Below are positions 1 to 5,423 of a stretch of DNA of 5,478 nucleotides, one piece after another; the first letter of the stretch is position 1; the number at the start of each line of letters is the position of its first letter. This DNA comes from Hyphomicrobiales bacterium (GTDB taxonomy: Bacteria; Pseudomonadota; Alphaproteobacteria; Rhizobiales; Rhizobiaceae). Where the stretch lies: the NCBI GenBank assembly GCA_011087745.1, contig JAALLB010000131.1:1-5478 (forward strand), in the 5' to 3' direction. Both the position numbers and the translations under genes were made by a program. The notes under the pieces are model-generated. The model did no database searches, was not told where the DNA came from, and was given only the letters and a program-made list of their open reading frames with translations.

Positions 1-2
1 TT

Positions 3-62
3 CGTATCATATCACACCAAAACATTCGGGTTTTGGAGTAGGATGGGTATAGCGATAAAATC
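3..62 (+). other. Likely upstream part of the DUF6456 reading frame, interrupted by TAG at 39-41
   Basis: Read in the frame of the downstream gene, this stretch gives RIISHQNIRVLE, then TAG, then DGYSDKI, running directly into VLTDIGLVHLK. The pattern L-E-x-D-G-Y-x-D-x-I-x-L-T-x-x-G resembles the recognition helix and wing of a helix-turn-helix domain. A single C-to-T change (CAG to TAG) would explain the break. The alternative is that an unrelated upstream gene ends at this TAG. A GGAG at 35-38 precedes an ATG at 43, but that ATG opens only a 16-codon ORF in another frame, ending at about 93. The window edge prevents seeing more. Confidence 0.4.
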
Positions 63-674
63 GTGCTTACAGACATTGGTCTTGTCCATTTAAAGCAAAC
101 ATTGAACCCAGACGCACTTCTTGCATCTGCAAACAACAAAACCAAATCCATCGACATTGTCATTAACAATCAGCGTCAAAAAGTTCTTCAAAACACCAAT
201 GAATCGCCGTTATTGAGATTGTTCACGCGTAAAACGAAATCTGGAAGCACATACATCTCCATGGAAGAGTTTCAAGCAGGTGAGCAGCTAAGAAAAGATT
301 TCGAACGTGGTCAGCTTCAGCCAAAAATATCAGCAAACTTGCACGGCTCAGTGGGGTCATCTGGAAAATCAGGCTTTGGCGATGCTGGAGACATAACTGA
401 TTTCGCACTGGATGCCAGAAAGCGCGTTGGAAAAGCAATCGAGCAACTGGGACCGGAACTCTCCAGTCTAACCTTGGATATTTGTTGTTTTCTCAAAGGG
501 TTGGAAGTTGTTGAGCGAGATAGACAATGGCCACCAAGATCGGCAAAGCTTATGCTCAAGACAGCTTTGGCTTTACTTGCCAGACATTATGGGATTTCCG
601 GCTACGAAAACCATTCATCACAAAAGACACATTCATGGGGCAGTTCGGATTTCCGCCCAACAATTTCTGTATGA
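63..674 (+). CDS. DUF6456 domain protein, probably N-terminally truncated by an upstream in-frame stop
   Basis: The 203-residue open frame carries the DUF6456 signature at about residues 113-178. Visible landmarks are an ALDAR motif (116-120), GPEL (130-133), DICCFLKGLE (139-148), ER.RQWP.RSAK (151-162) and ARHYG (173-177). Residues 47-95 (NESPLLRLF, then a GE.LR.DF motif) also fit the region that precedes this domain in rhizobial homologues. The function is not established; full-length relatives, as I recall them, have a helix-turn-helix-like N-terminus, which suggests a DNA-binding role. The start shown is a GTG with no Shine-Dalgarno sequence at normal spacing, so it is doubtful. The same frame reads DGYSDKI just upstream, which would continue naturally into VLTDIG as the end of a winged-helix segment, but a TAG at 39-41 breaks it. 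The gene may therefore be a nonsense-truncated pseudogene, or may restart at the GTG. It converges on sufE with a single base between the two stop codons. The family call is firm; the start and integrity are not. Confidence 0.75.
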   Translation: MLTDIGLVHLKQTLNPDALLASANNKTKSIDIVINNQRQKVLQNTNESPLLRLFTRKTKSGSTYISMEEFQAGEQLRKDFERGQLQPKISANLHGSVGSSGKSGFGDAGDITDFALDARKRVGKAIEQLGPELSSLTLDICCFLKGLEVVERDRQWPPRSAKLMLKTALALLARHYGISGYENHSSQKTHSWGSSDFRPTISV

Positions 675-675
675 T

Positions 676-1092
676 TTAGGTATTTAGTGCTTCTCGTGCA
701 TGCAATTTAATTCGCTCAACTAGAGAGCGTAAACCATTGGATCGCTGGGGGGTGATATGCTCTGACAAATCAATGGAATCGAATATCTTCTTTTCATCAG
801 TTGCAATAATTGCAGATGCCGGTTGGTTTGAAAAAATTGCAAAAGTAATAGCAACCAGACCGCTAACAATATGTGCATCAGATCCACCAGCAAAAGTCAA
901 AACTGGATCAGCATCTTCTGTTTTCTGTGATGTAACCCAAACCTGGCTGACACAACCCTGAACTTTATTTTCAGAGGTTTGTTGTTCTGCCGGAAACTCG
1001 GGTAGAGCACTACCTAACTCAATGAGATATTTATATCGATCGTCCCAATCATCCAAAAATTGAAAGTTCTCGATAATTTCGTCGATGTCCAT
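676..1092 (-). CDS. sufE: SufE family cysteine desulfurase sulfur acceptor
   Basis: This 138-residue protein matches the SufE family along its whole length and has the same length as E. coli SufE. SufE takes the persulfide sulfur from the cysteine desulfurase SufS, stimulates it, and passes sulfur to the SufBCD scaffold for Fe-S cluster assembly in the cytoplasm. The acceptor cysteine is visible at residue 47 in the hallmark VQGCVSQVW. Other conserved blocks are the N-terminal DDWDDRYKYLIELG (14-27), LPEFP, and the SDAHIVSGLVA segment after the active-site loop. No other suf gene is in the window, so this copy stands apart from a suf operon. It starts at ATG with only a weak, distant GGG-type ribosome binding site. 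It lies 65 bp downstream of the DUF5330 gene on the same strand, so co-transcription is likely. The product call is confident. Confidence 0.93.
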   Translation of the reverse strand: MDIDEIIENFQFLDDWDDRYKYLIELGSALPEFPAEQQTSENKVQGCVSQVWVTSQKTEDADPVLTFAGGSDAHIVSGLVAITFAIFSNQPASAIIATDEKKIFDSIDLSEHITPQRSNGLRSLVERIKLHAREALNT

Positions 1093-1157
1093 TACTATAA
1101 GATACCCTGATGTGTTTCATCAAAGTTTATAGGACGGTTATCCGAAGAATGGTATTC

Positions 1158-1466
1158 TTAATTTGTGGTAGAGGCTGTTTTGACTAGGTCAATTTCTGCT
1201 TCTGGCACAGTTTTGTTGCTGTCTTGAGTAAAATTCTGAATGCCGCCGCGAATTTTATGAACTGCGCTAACTGCAATTGCTTTGCCGGTAACACAAGTTT
1301 CTTGATTGCGGTCACAAAAGGAAGAGACATCTGAATACAAAGATTGAGCTGCACTGAAAGCGTCATAAGTCGTCACCTTCGTAGCCTCAATTTCTTTATT
1401 GCCCGTAATCGTTTCAGCCGGCAACAGCACAACCGCAACACCCAAAGCTATTAGTAATCTAAACAT
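1158..1466 (-). CDS. DUF5330 family small exported or membrane-anchored protein
   Basis: From the ATG at 1466 the product is 102 residues. I prefer this start because an AGGTGG Shine-Dalgarno sequence (1471-1476) sits 4 nt upstream; the frame could extend to a GTG at 1493, but that adds nine residues lacking family character in front of the hydrophobic segment. Residues 2-16 (FRLLIALGVAVVLLP) form a signal peptide or membrane anchor, and the rest is hydrophilic and probably periplasmic. The core A..LYSDVSSFC....ETC.TGKA (40-63) with cysteines 51 and 58 is the recognisable DUF5330 pattern; the pair could form a disulfide outside the cytoplasm. The molecular function is unknown. It is the first gene of a probable two-gene unit with sufE and is divergent from the histidine kinase cluster. 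Its 5' untranslated region may fold over the ribosome binding site. Confidence 0.8.
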   Translation of the reverse strand: MFRLLIALGVAVVLLPAETITGNKEIEATKVTTYDAFSAAQSLYSDVSSFCDRNQETCVTGKAIAVSAVHKIRGGIQNFTQDSNKTVPEAEIDLVKTASTTN

Positions 1467-1470
1467 ATAT

Positions 1471-1476
1471 CCACCT
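1471..1476 (-). promoter_or_regulatory. Strong ribosome binding site deciding the DUF5330 start
   Basis: The minus strand reads AGGTGG, followed by ATAT and the ATG at 1466. This is the best Shine-Dalgarno match near the gene and argues against the GTG at 1493. The same bases are complementary to an upstream segment at 1500-1508. Confidence 0.7.
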
Positions 1477-1506
1477 GTTTTCCCGTTACCCACATACCTA
1501 ACAGGT
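1473..1506 (-). promoter_or_regulatory. 5' UTR inverted repeat able to sequester the DUF5330 ribosome binding site
   Basis: In the minus-strand transcript ACCUGUU (1506-1500) is perfectly complementary to AACAGGU (1479-1473), which includes the AGG of the Shine-Dalgarno sequence. Two G-U pairs (1507 with 1472, 1508 with 1471) would extend the helix to nine pairs, covering the whole AGGTGG, with a 20-nt loop. A smaller competing hairpin, TACCT-GTT-AGGTA (1507-1495), uses the same upstream arm, so the two folds exclude each other. This could be chance; no conservation data are available. Confidence 0.35.
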
Positions 1507-1520
1507 AAGTTTTAAGTCCC

Positions 1521-1550
1521 ATTTTAGAACAACAGTGAAATTTGATTCAA
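1521..1550 (-). promoter_or_regulatory. Predicted sigma70-type promoter for DUF5330-sufE
   Basis: On the minus strand TTGAAT (1550-1545, 4 of 6 to TTGACA) is followed after 18 nt by TAAAAT (1526-1521, 5 of 6 to TATAAT). Transcription would begin near 1514, giving a 5' UTR of about 48 nt that starts just ahead of the hairpin over the ribosome binding site. The -35 element lies inside the perfect palindrome at 1538-1554. Confidence 0.45.
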
Positions 1551-1554
1551 ATTT
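1538..1554. promoter_or_regulatory. Perfect 17-bp palindrome with a central GANTC site, candidate operator
   Basis: AAATTTGA-T-TCAAATTT is a perfect 8+1+8 inverted repeat in the divergent intergenic region, overlapping the predicted -35 box of the DUF5330 promoter. Its centre, GATTC (1544-1548), is a GANTC sequence, the target of the alphaproteobacterial cell-cycle methylase CcrM. The symmetry fits a homodimeric regulator site. No specific regulator can be named. Confidence 0.45.
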
Positions 1555-1564
1555 TACAAAGTGC

Positions 1565-1607
1565 GTTTACCGTTAAATTTAGAAAGGAGTTGTTTACCAT
1601 GACGGTA
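1565..1607 (+). repeat. GTTTACC direct repeat and stem around the leader-ORF ribosome binding site
   Basis: GTTTACC occurs at 1565-1571 and again at 1592-1598. Both copies can pair with ACGGTA/GGTA at 1602-1607: TACCGT (1568-1573) perfectly with ACGGTA, enclosing the Shine-Dalgarno sequence and the ATG, or TACC (1595-1598) with GGTA, placing the ATG in a 5-nt loop. The two folds are mutually exclusive. The repeat could equally be a protein-binding pair at 27-bp spacing. Confidence 0.3.
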
Positions 1608-1652
1608 GAAACCCTTTCAAAAAGCCATTTTTTGGAGTGTTTCAGACTTTGA
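1599..1652 (+). CDS. Possible 17-residue leader peptide upstream of the histidine kinase
   Basis: An ATG at 1599 is preceded by AAAGGAG (1583-1589) with a 9-nt spacer, the best Shine-Dalgarno sequence on the plus strand of the intergenic region. The reading frame encodes 17 residues (MTVETLSKSHFLECFRL) and stops at TGA 1650-1652, 58 bp before the kinase frame opens. It is not in the kinase frame, and two in-frame stops (1702, 1708) separate them, so it is not the kinase N-terminus. It could be a translated leader that controls the kinase operon, the remnant of a longer gene, or chance. No attenuator-like terminator follows it. The peptide has no run of one amino acid of the kind seen in amino-acid biosynthesis leaders. 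Confidence 0.3.
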   Translation: MTVETLSKSHFLECFRL

Positions 1653-1710
1653 AATTGCCTGCATTAGGATTCCATTAAATACGTTGTGTAACCAATGTTG
1701 CTAACCATAA

Positions 1711-3039
1711 TTGGCGAGTAATGTTTTGAGTAACGCTTTTAAGAGATCATTTAGTAAACTGACAGGTGCTGTTGGCTTCCAAAATCAGGTTAAATCTGAC
1801 AGTGGAAACCTGAATGAATTTTTATCTGCAGACGCACGCATGCTTTTGGAGGCATTGCCTGATTGTGCATCCCTTCATACAGCCAATGGAGATGCACTCT
1901 GGGTTTCAGAAAATACCGAACAGGCTTTCAATAAGGCTTCTGATGGCTTACTTGGTAAAGGGTTCTTGGATAGCGTGAATCCACAGGACAAGCTGGTTGT
2001 GTTGCAGACTTTTTCAAAGTGCGATGTCAAAGGTCAAAACCAAACAATCAGCTTTCGATGCCAATTTCCTACAGTCAATGGAACTGTGGAGGTTAGCCGC
2101 TTTGAATTGCGAGTGTCCAAGTTTAGGGCCAGCGAAAAATTGCTTTATCTCGCTGTTTTGCGTGACATTACGCATGAAGAAAAAGTAATTACTAAAGCTA
2201 AAGAAGAGACGGAAAAGGCTCAATCTTCGAACAGTACCAAGAGCCTATTCTTGTCAAATATGAACCATGAGTTGAGAACGCCGTTAAATGCAATTATCGG
2301 ATTCTCGCAAATGCTCATGGGTGAAGCAGCGTTGGTAGTCTCCGAAGAAAAAAAAGCTGAATACACAGGATTGATCTATCAGTCTTCTACGCATTTGCTC
2401 AACATCATCAACGACATTCTTGATCTATCAAAAATTGAAGCAGGACAATTTCAAATAATACCGGAAGTTATTGATGTCTCTGAGGCAATTCAGTCTACGC
2501 TCCAACTAATGGAGCCAATTGCTTCTGGGGCAAGTGTCTCCATTTCAGCTGATATTGCAGATGAATTGCCAAAAATAACCGCTGACCCTCGAGCAGTGCG
2601 CCAAATCATCATTAATTTGGTTGCAAATGCCGTCAAATTCTCTTCTGAGGGAAGCAGTGTTGGTATTTGTGCCACGAGAAACAGGCGTAAAATTAATATT
2701 GAGATTTCAGACCGTGGTTTGGGAATGAATGCCGAAACGATTGAACAACTTGGTAAATCGTTCTTCCAAGCAGAACAATCAACTTCCAAGCGATTTGAAG
2801 GAACAGGACTGGGTCTTTCAATAGTATTCGGTCTCGTGAAACTACATGGTGGTGAAGTGTCATTCAAAAGTCAGCTTGGTGAGGGCACCACAGTATGCGT
2901 GGAATTGCCGATATCAAATGAAAAATCCATTCCAATACCCTCAGATCCAAATGAGGCAATTGTTTTCTTAAATCAGGCTAAAGAACCAAACCTTTTGAGA
3001 AAACTGGAAACAAATTCAACTGTACGTAAGGCGGGATAA
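1711..3039 (+). CDS. Cytoplasmic PAS-domain sensor histidine kinase
   Basis: A 442-residue kinase that autophosphorylates on histidine and passes the phosphate to a response regulator, none of which is encoded here. Domain order: a low-similarity N-terminus (1-40), a PAS-like domain (about 41-155, ending VLRDITHEEK), a connecting helix, then the HisKA dimerisation domain with H-box NMNHELRTPLNAIIGFSQ, phospho-acceptor His186. The HATPase_c domain follows: N-box with N302 and N306, G1 box DRGLG (334-338), F-box FF (351-352) and G2 box GTGLGLS (364-370). A short tail of about 40 residues follows. All catalytic motifs are intact. No hydrophobic segment is long enough to span the membrane, so it is soluble. 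The H-box resembles the PleC/DivJ/PdhS group, but this is not enough to name it. The start is uncertain: the frame opens at TTG 1711 without a ribosome binding site, while TTG 1726 has GGCGAG about 7 nt upstream. The next gene starts 4 bp after its stop. Confidence 0.92.
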   Translation: MASNVLSNAFKRSFSKLTGAVGFQNQVKSDSGNLNEFLSADARMLLEALPDCASLHTANGDALWVSENTEQAFNKASDGLLGKGFLDSVNPQDKLVVLQTFSKCDVKGQNQTISFRCQFPTVNGTVEVSRFELRVSKFRASEKLLYLAVLRDITHEEKVITKAKEETEKAQSSNSTKSLFLSNMNHELRTPLNAIIGFSQMLMGEAALVVSEEKKAEYTGLIYQSSTHLLNIINDILDLSKIEAGQFQIIPEVIDVSEAIQSTLQLMEPIASGASVSISADIADELPKITADPRAVRQIIINLVANAVKFSSEGSSVGICATRNRRKINIEISDRGLGMNAETIEQLGKSFFQAEQSTSKRFEGTGLGLSIVFGLVKLHGGEVSFKSQLGEGTTVCVELPISNEKSIPIPSDPNEAIVFLNQAKEPNLLRKLETNSTVRKAG

Positions 3040-3043
3040 AGTT

Positions 3044-3832
3044 ATGAATATTCTGAAACACACATCAAAGCTGTTCTTGCAGGTAATTCTTGATAAACCG
3101 GGCAGCGCTGCAGGTCTTGTAGTATTCGGCCTTGGGTTTGCACTGGTCGCGGGCAATGCGCTGTATTCTCAAGAAGGCACTCATCCTGATCCGCTTTGGT
3201 CAACCGCAAAGAAACAGGAGAGTCTGTCCCAAAATATTGAAACGGAAATTGCTAAGGTTAGTCAAAAAAATACAATTACTCGAAGCGTTTTAACTCAGCG
3301 TATCAGTCTAAGAAATGTGCCGGTACCTACGGCAAATCCGGCAAGGGGCAATTCAGTTGCAGCCCAATCTTCTTTGGTTAGGGATGTGCAGTCTGCACTC
3401 TCAGATATCGGATTTTATACTGGTAAAATTGATGGAATATATGGCAATGGAACGAAGTCAGCGATTGTGAGCTTCCAACAGCGTGCCGGGATTATTCCCA
3501 ATGGCGAAGCAAGTTATGGTCTTCTCAGTAATCTCAAGTCAGTGCAGGCAGTAACGGGTTCACAAGAAGTTAAAATTATTCCCAAAAAGAAGTCCGCAGT
3601 ATCGTCTTTGCCGCAGGTCCTTGTATTCGATACAGAAACTGTTACGCGAATTCAAACAGGTCTCAAAGAAAATTTTGGCGATGAAAACATCAGCATTGAT
3701 GGTGTAATGGGAAATCAGACTAAAAATGCCATCAAACGTTTCCAAAAGCGATTTAAGCTAAACGTATCCGGCGAGCTGGATAATAATACGATACAGAAAA
3801 TGCTGTCTGTAGGAATTTTAACAAGCATTTGA
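3044..3832 (+). CDS. Single-pass membrane protein with two peptidoglycan-binding domains
   Basis: A 262-residue protein with a short basic N-terminus, one transmembrane helix (about 20-40, AGLVVFGLGFALVAGNAL) and a long extracytoplasmic part. Residues 41-110 are a polar linker. Two PG_binding_1-type domains follow, at about 112-164 and 198-254. Each carries the repeat core DG..GN.TK.AI..FQ (130-145 and 219-234), which in this family forms a three-helix fold binding cell-wall peptidoglycan. There is no amidase, transglycosylase or L,D-transpeptidase domain, so it is probably a cell-wall tether or sensor and not an enzyme. The ATG lies 4 bp after the kinase stop, with GGGA (3033-3036) as a modest ribosome binding site, so translation is probably coupled to the kinase. 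The topology is predicted N-in, C-periplasm. The family call is confident; the role is inferred. Confidence 0.88.
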   Translation: MNILKHTSKLFLQVILDKPGSAAGLVVFGLGFALVAGNALYSQEGTHPDPLWSTAKKQESLSQNIETEIAKVSQKNTITRSVLTQRISLRNVPVPTANPARGNSVAAQSSLVRDVQSALSDIGFYTGKIDGIYGNGTKSAIVSFQQRAGIIPNGEASYGLLSNLKSVQAVTGSQEVKIIPKKKSAVSSLPQVLVFDTETVTRIQTGLKENFGDENISIDGVMGNQTKNAIKRFQKRFKLNVSGELDNNTIQKMLSVGILTSI

Positions 3833-3859
3833 TTACATGCTCATAGTTGAGGGTTTTTT

Positions 3860-4201
3860 ATGCGTCTGACCAGTGCCATGTGGTTTGCTGTTTTCATGCG
3901 GATGGAATCGGCAAGAGGGGCTTATGTTTCGGTTATAAAAACAGGTGCACAGCAGGCAGGTGCGTTGTTTATTATTCACAATCATCTTGATGGAACACAG
4001 AGTTTATATTCACCTGCACCTCAAGCACTTCTGGATGAGCCAGAAGGGGATGATCGTAAATTTGAGCGCGCATTGGATGCCGCAAGCCAGGAAGACATTG
4101 ATGCTTGTCTTGAGAAGCAAAAAAATTTTGATCCTGACCTTTGGATTATAGAAACAGAGTCTGGTTCTGGCAAAATATCTCTTGCGATCGCAAAATCATA
4201 G
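3860..4201 (+). CDS. DUF1491 family protein
   Basis: A 113-residue cytoplasmic protein with the DUF1491 hallmarks: an N-terminal RLTSAMWFAVFMR segment (2-14), G-A-Y-V (20-23), AGALFI (33-38), LDGTQSLYSPAPQ (43-55) and the C-terminal FDPDLWIIE (90-98). The family is small, found mainly in Alphaproteobacteria, and has no established function. No catalytic motif can be identified. It has a good ribosome binding site, GAGGG (3849-3853), 6 nt before the ATG, and starts 27 bp after the peptidoglycan-binding gene. It is therefore probably the last gene of the kinase operon. It converges with the DUF2336 gene across a 55-bp gap. Confidence 0.9.
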   Translation: MRLTSAMWFAVFMRMESARGAYVSVIKTGAQQAGALFIIHNHLDGTQSLYSPAPQALLDEPEGDDRKFERALDAASQEDIDACLEKQKNFDPDLWIIETESGSGKISLAIAKS

Positions 4202-4212
4202 GTTAAGTTTAT

Positions 4213-4232
4213 GCAGTAAGCCTTGCTTCTGC
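4213..4232. terminator. Bulged hairpin between convergent genes, possible weak terminator
   Basis: The segment GCAG-T-AAGC / CTT / GCTT-CTGC forms an 8-bp stem with a single bulged base and a 3-nt loop, 11 bp after the DUF1491 stop. It lies in the only space between two converging genes, where termination in both directions would be expected. Neither strand has a clear run of T after the stem, so it is not a canonical intrinsic terminator. Confidence 0.35.
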
Positions 4233-4256
4233 GGAATTGTAGCCATCAAATTTATC

Positions 4257-5381
4257 CTAGGCTTGCAATGCAGCTCGCCTGTCACGCGCAGCAAGCGAAA
4301 GCGCAAACCGCGTTGCTTGCCTGTTTCCAGTTTCGGTAACTTGAGACTGGCCAAATACGGCGCCATGCTTTTTGAAAAAGAATACGCACTCGCTGCGATC
4401 CAAATTACTATATTTTTTCATAACAACTTTGAATATTTGAGCGCTTCGTCCAATATCGCGATTCATCATCAGCAACAACCTTGCTGCTGTTACTTCGGAA
4501 ATTTCCAGTGCACGTAGCAATGTTGCTAGCATACCAGCATCTTGCCTGTTCATGAATTCAAGTGTCATCTTATGCTTTAAACCGCAGTAGTGTTGAATGG
4601 ATGTAGTGAAAGCTTCCAAATCACTAGACCGTGCTGCTGCAAGTAGCTGGTTTTCCATTTGCTTGAGTGTAAGGTCATTGAATTCAGATTTGACAGGCTT
4701 GCCAGTGGGCTTGCGACCAAGCTTTCCTCCTCTGCTTGCTATTTGAAGCAATGATGAAGAGAGGTCTTTGGTTTTAGTTGAAGTAGTCGGTTTCTGGATT
4801 TTCGCTGTAAGGTTAGTTGTATTCTCAACGGCCTGTTTTATCCAATTTGTTCCAGGTTTTTCAGCCGTCAAGACTTCAACACTTTTTGGATTCTGACCGA
4901 CCTCTGAATTTTTTTGCAAAGCAATTTTTATTTGCTGAGTTTCATTATCCAATGCCAGAAGGGCTTCTACATTGGATGGTTCAAGATCTTTACGTCTGGC
5001 AATCACCTTCGCATGTTCAAAAGAACATTTACCTATGATCAAGCTTAAATCCGAAGATTGTAAGACAGGGGAATACAGAAGCGGGAAACTTGCTATGCCA
5101 ATTTCTTCCATAGACAGGAAGATAATTATTGCTTTTGGTGCATACTCGCTACGCGCAAGCATTTCAGCAAGCATTCTTTTTTCCATACCATTTGTATTGA
5201 GAACAAGAGTATAAAATTGCTCTCTAAACACTGCAATATCTTTCGCAGAAGGCCTGTTAAGCGTAGCAAAACGCATGGTTAAATCAACGAGTGTTGATTG
5301 ACTTCGAGTAGGCTTTAAACTCCCTCGATTTGCTGTATTTGATTTTAAATATGCTTCTTGCAAAGCCCCATTCCCCTTCAA
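4257..5381 (-). CDS. DUF2336 domain protein
   Basis: A 374-residue, mostly helical protein. The DUF2336 hallmark is clear at residues 99-130: FPLLYSPVLQSSDL, II......H...IARR. Before it, VFREQFYTLV..TNGMEKRMLAEMLA (51-76) matches the usual N-terminal helices. A polar, low-complexity linker rich in T, K and S (about 155-235) separates this from a second helical block (240-345, with LLLMMNRDIGRSAQ and FFFKKHG). The C-terminus is basic. The family is common in Alphaproteobacteria, is HEAT-like in appearance, and has no established function. The start is uncertain. The longest frame begins at TTG 5381, just after an in-frame stop. TTG 5363 is preceded by AAGGGG (5373-5378) at 9 nt and would give 368 residues; this suits a transcript starting near 5386. 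No signal peptide or membrane helix is seen. It is monocistronic in this window. Confidence 0.85.
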   Translation of the reverse strand: MKGNGALQEAYLKSNTANRGSLKPTRSQSTLVDLTMRFATLNRPSAKDIAVFREQFYTLVLNTNGMEKRMLAEMLARSEYAPKAIIIFLSMEEIGIASFPLLYSPVLQSSDLSLIIGKCSFEHAKVIARRKDLEPSNVEALLALDNETQQIKIALQKNSEVGQNPKSVEVLTAEKPGTNWIKQAVENTTNLTAKIQKPTTSTKTKDLSSSLLQIASRGGKLGRKPTGKPVKSEFNDLTLKQMENQLLAAARSSDLEAFTTSIQHYCGLKHKMTLEFMNRQDAGMLATLLRALEISEVTAARLLLMMNRDIGRSAQIFKVVMKKYSNLDRSECVFFFKKHGAVFGQSQVTETGNRQATRFALSLAARDRRAALQA

Positions 5382-5392
5382 GTGATTCTCTT

Positions 5393-5423
5393 ACTATAAC
5401 ATTTCCATGGAATATGTTTACAA
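5393..5423 (-). promoter_or_regulatory. Predicted extended -10 promoter for the DUF2336 gene
   Basis: The minus strand reads TGTTATAGT, an extended -10 element (TG-N-TATAGT, 5 of 6 to TATAAT; hexamer at 5398-5393). A weak TTGTAA (5423-5418) lies 19 bp upstream. Transcription would start near 5386, leaving almost no leader before TTG 5381 and favouring TTG 5363 as the working start. Confidence 0.4.
5398..5418. repeat. Inverted repeat in the DUF2336 promoter spacer, candidate operator
   Basis: AACAT and ATGTT flank a perfect 10-bp palindrome, TTCCATGGAA (5403-5412), with one unpaired T at 5413. The element fills the space between the predicted -10 and -35 boxes of the DUF2336 promoter, a usual place for a repressor site. 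Confidence 0.35.

Noticed and set aside
1109..1122. TGATG/CATCA hairpin between the DUF5330 gene and sufE
   Set aside because: Only a 5-bp stem with no T run on the minus strand; too weak to call a terminator or processing site.
1464..1493. GTG 1493 as the DUF5330 start
   Set aside because: The ATG at 1466 has a much better ribosome binding site and places the hydrophobic segment at the N-terminus.
1688..1707. Pair of TAACCA motifs before the kinase as a possible CtrA site
   Set aside because: Repeat spacing is 13 bp, not the 11 bp expected for TTAA-N7-TTAA, and both half-sites lack the leading TT.
1467..1710. Plus-strand sigma70 promoter for the kinase operon
   Set aside because: Hexamers such as TTGATT (1542) have no acceptable -10 at 16-18 bp, and TTTACA/TAAATT (1553-1579) has 15-bp spacing and would start transcription within the leader ribosome binding site. 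No call is made.
2490..2867. Minus-strand open frame of 125 codons inside the kinase gene
   Set aside because: It lies wholly antisense to the HATPase domain, its translation has no family features, and no ribosome binding site is evident.
4182..4517. Plus-strand open frame of 111 codons overlapping the ends of DUF1491 and DUF2336
   Set aside because: Most of it is antisense to the conserved DUF2336 gene, and its sequence is cysteine-rich and without recognisable domains; treated as a shadow frame.
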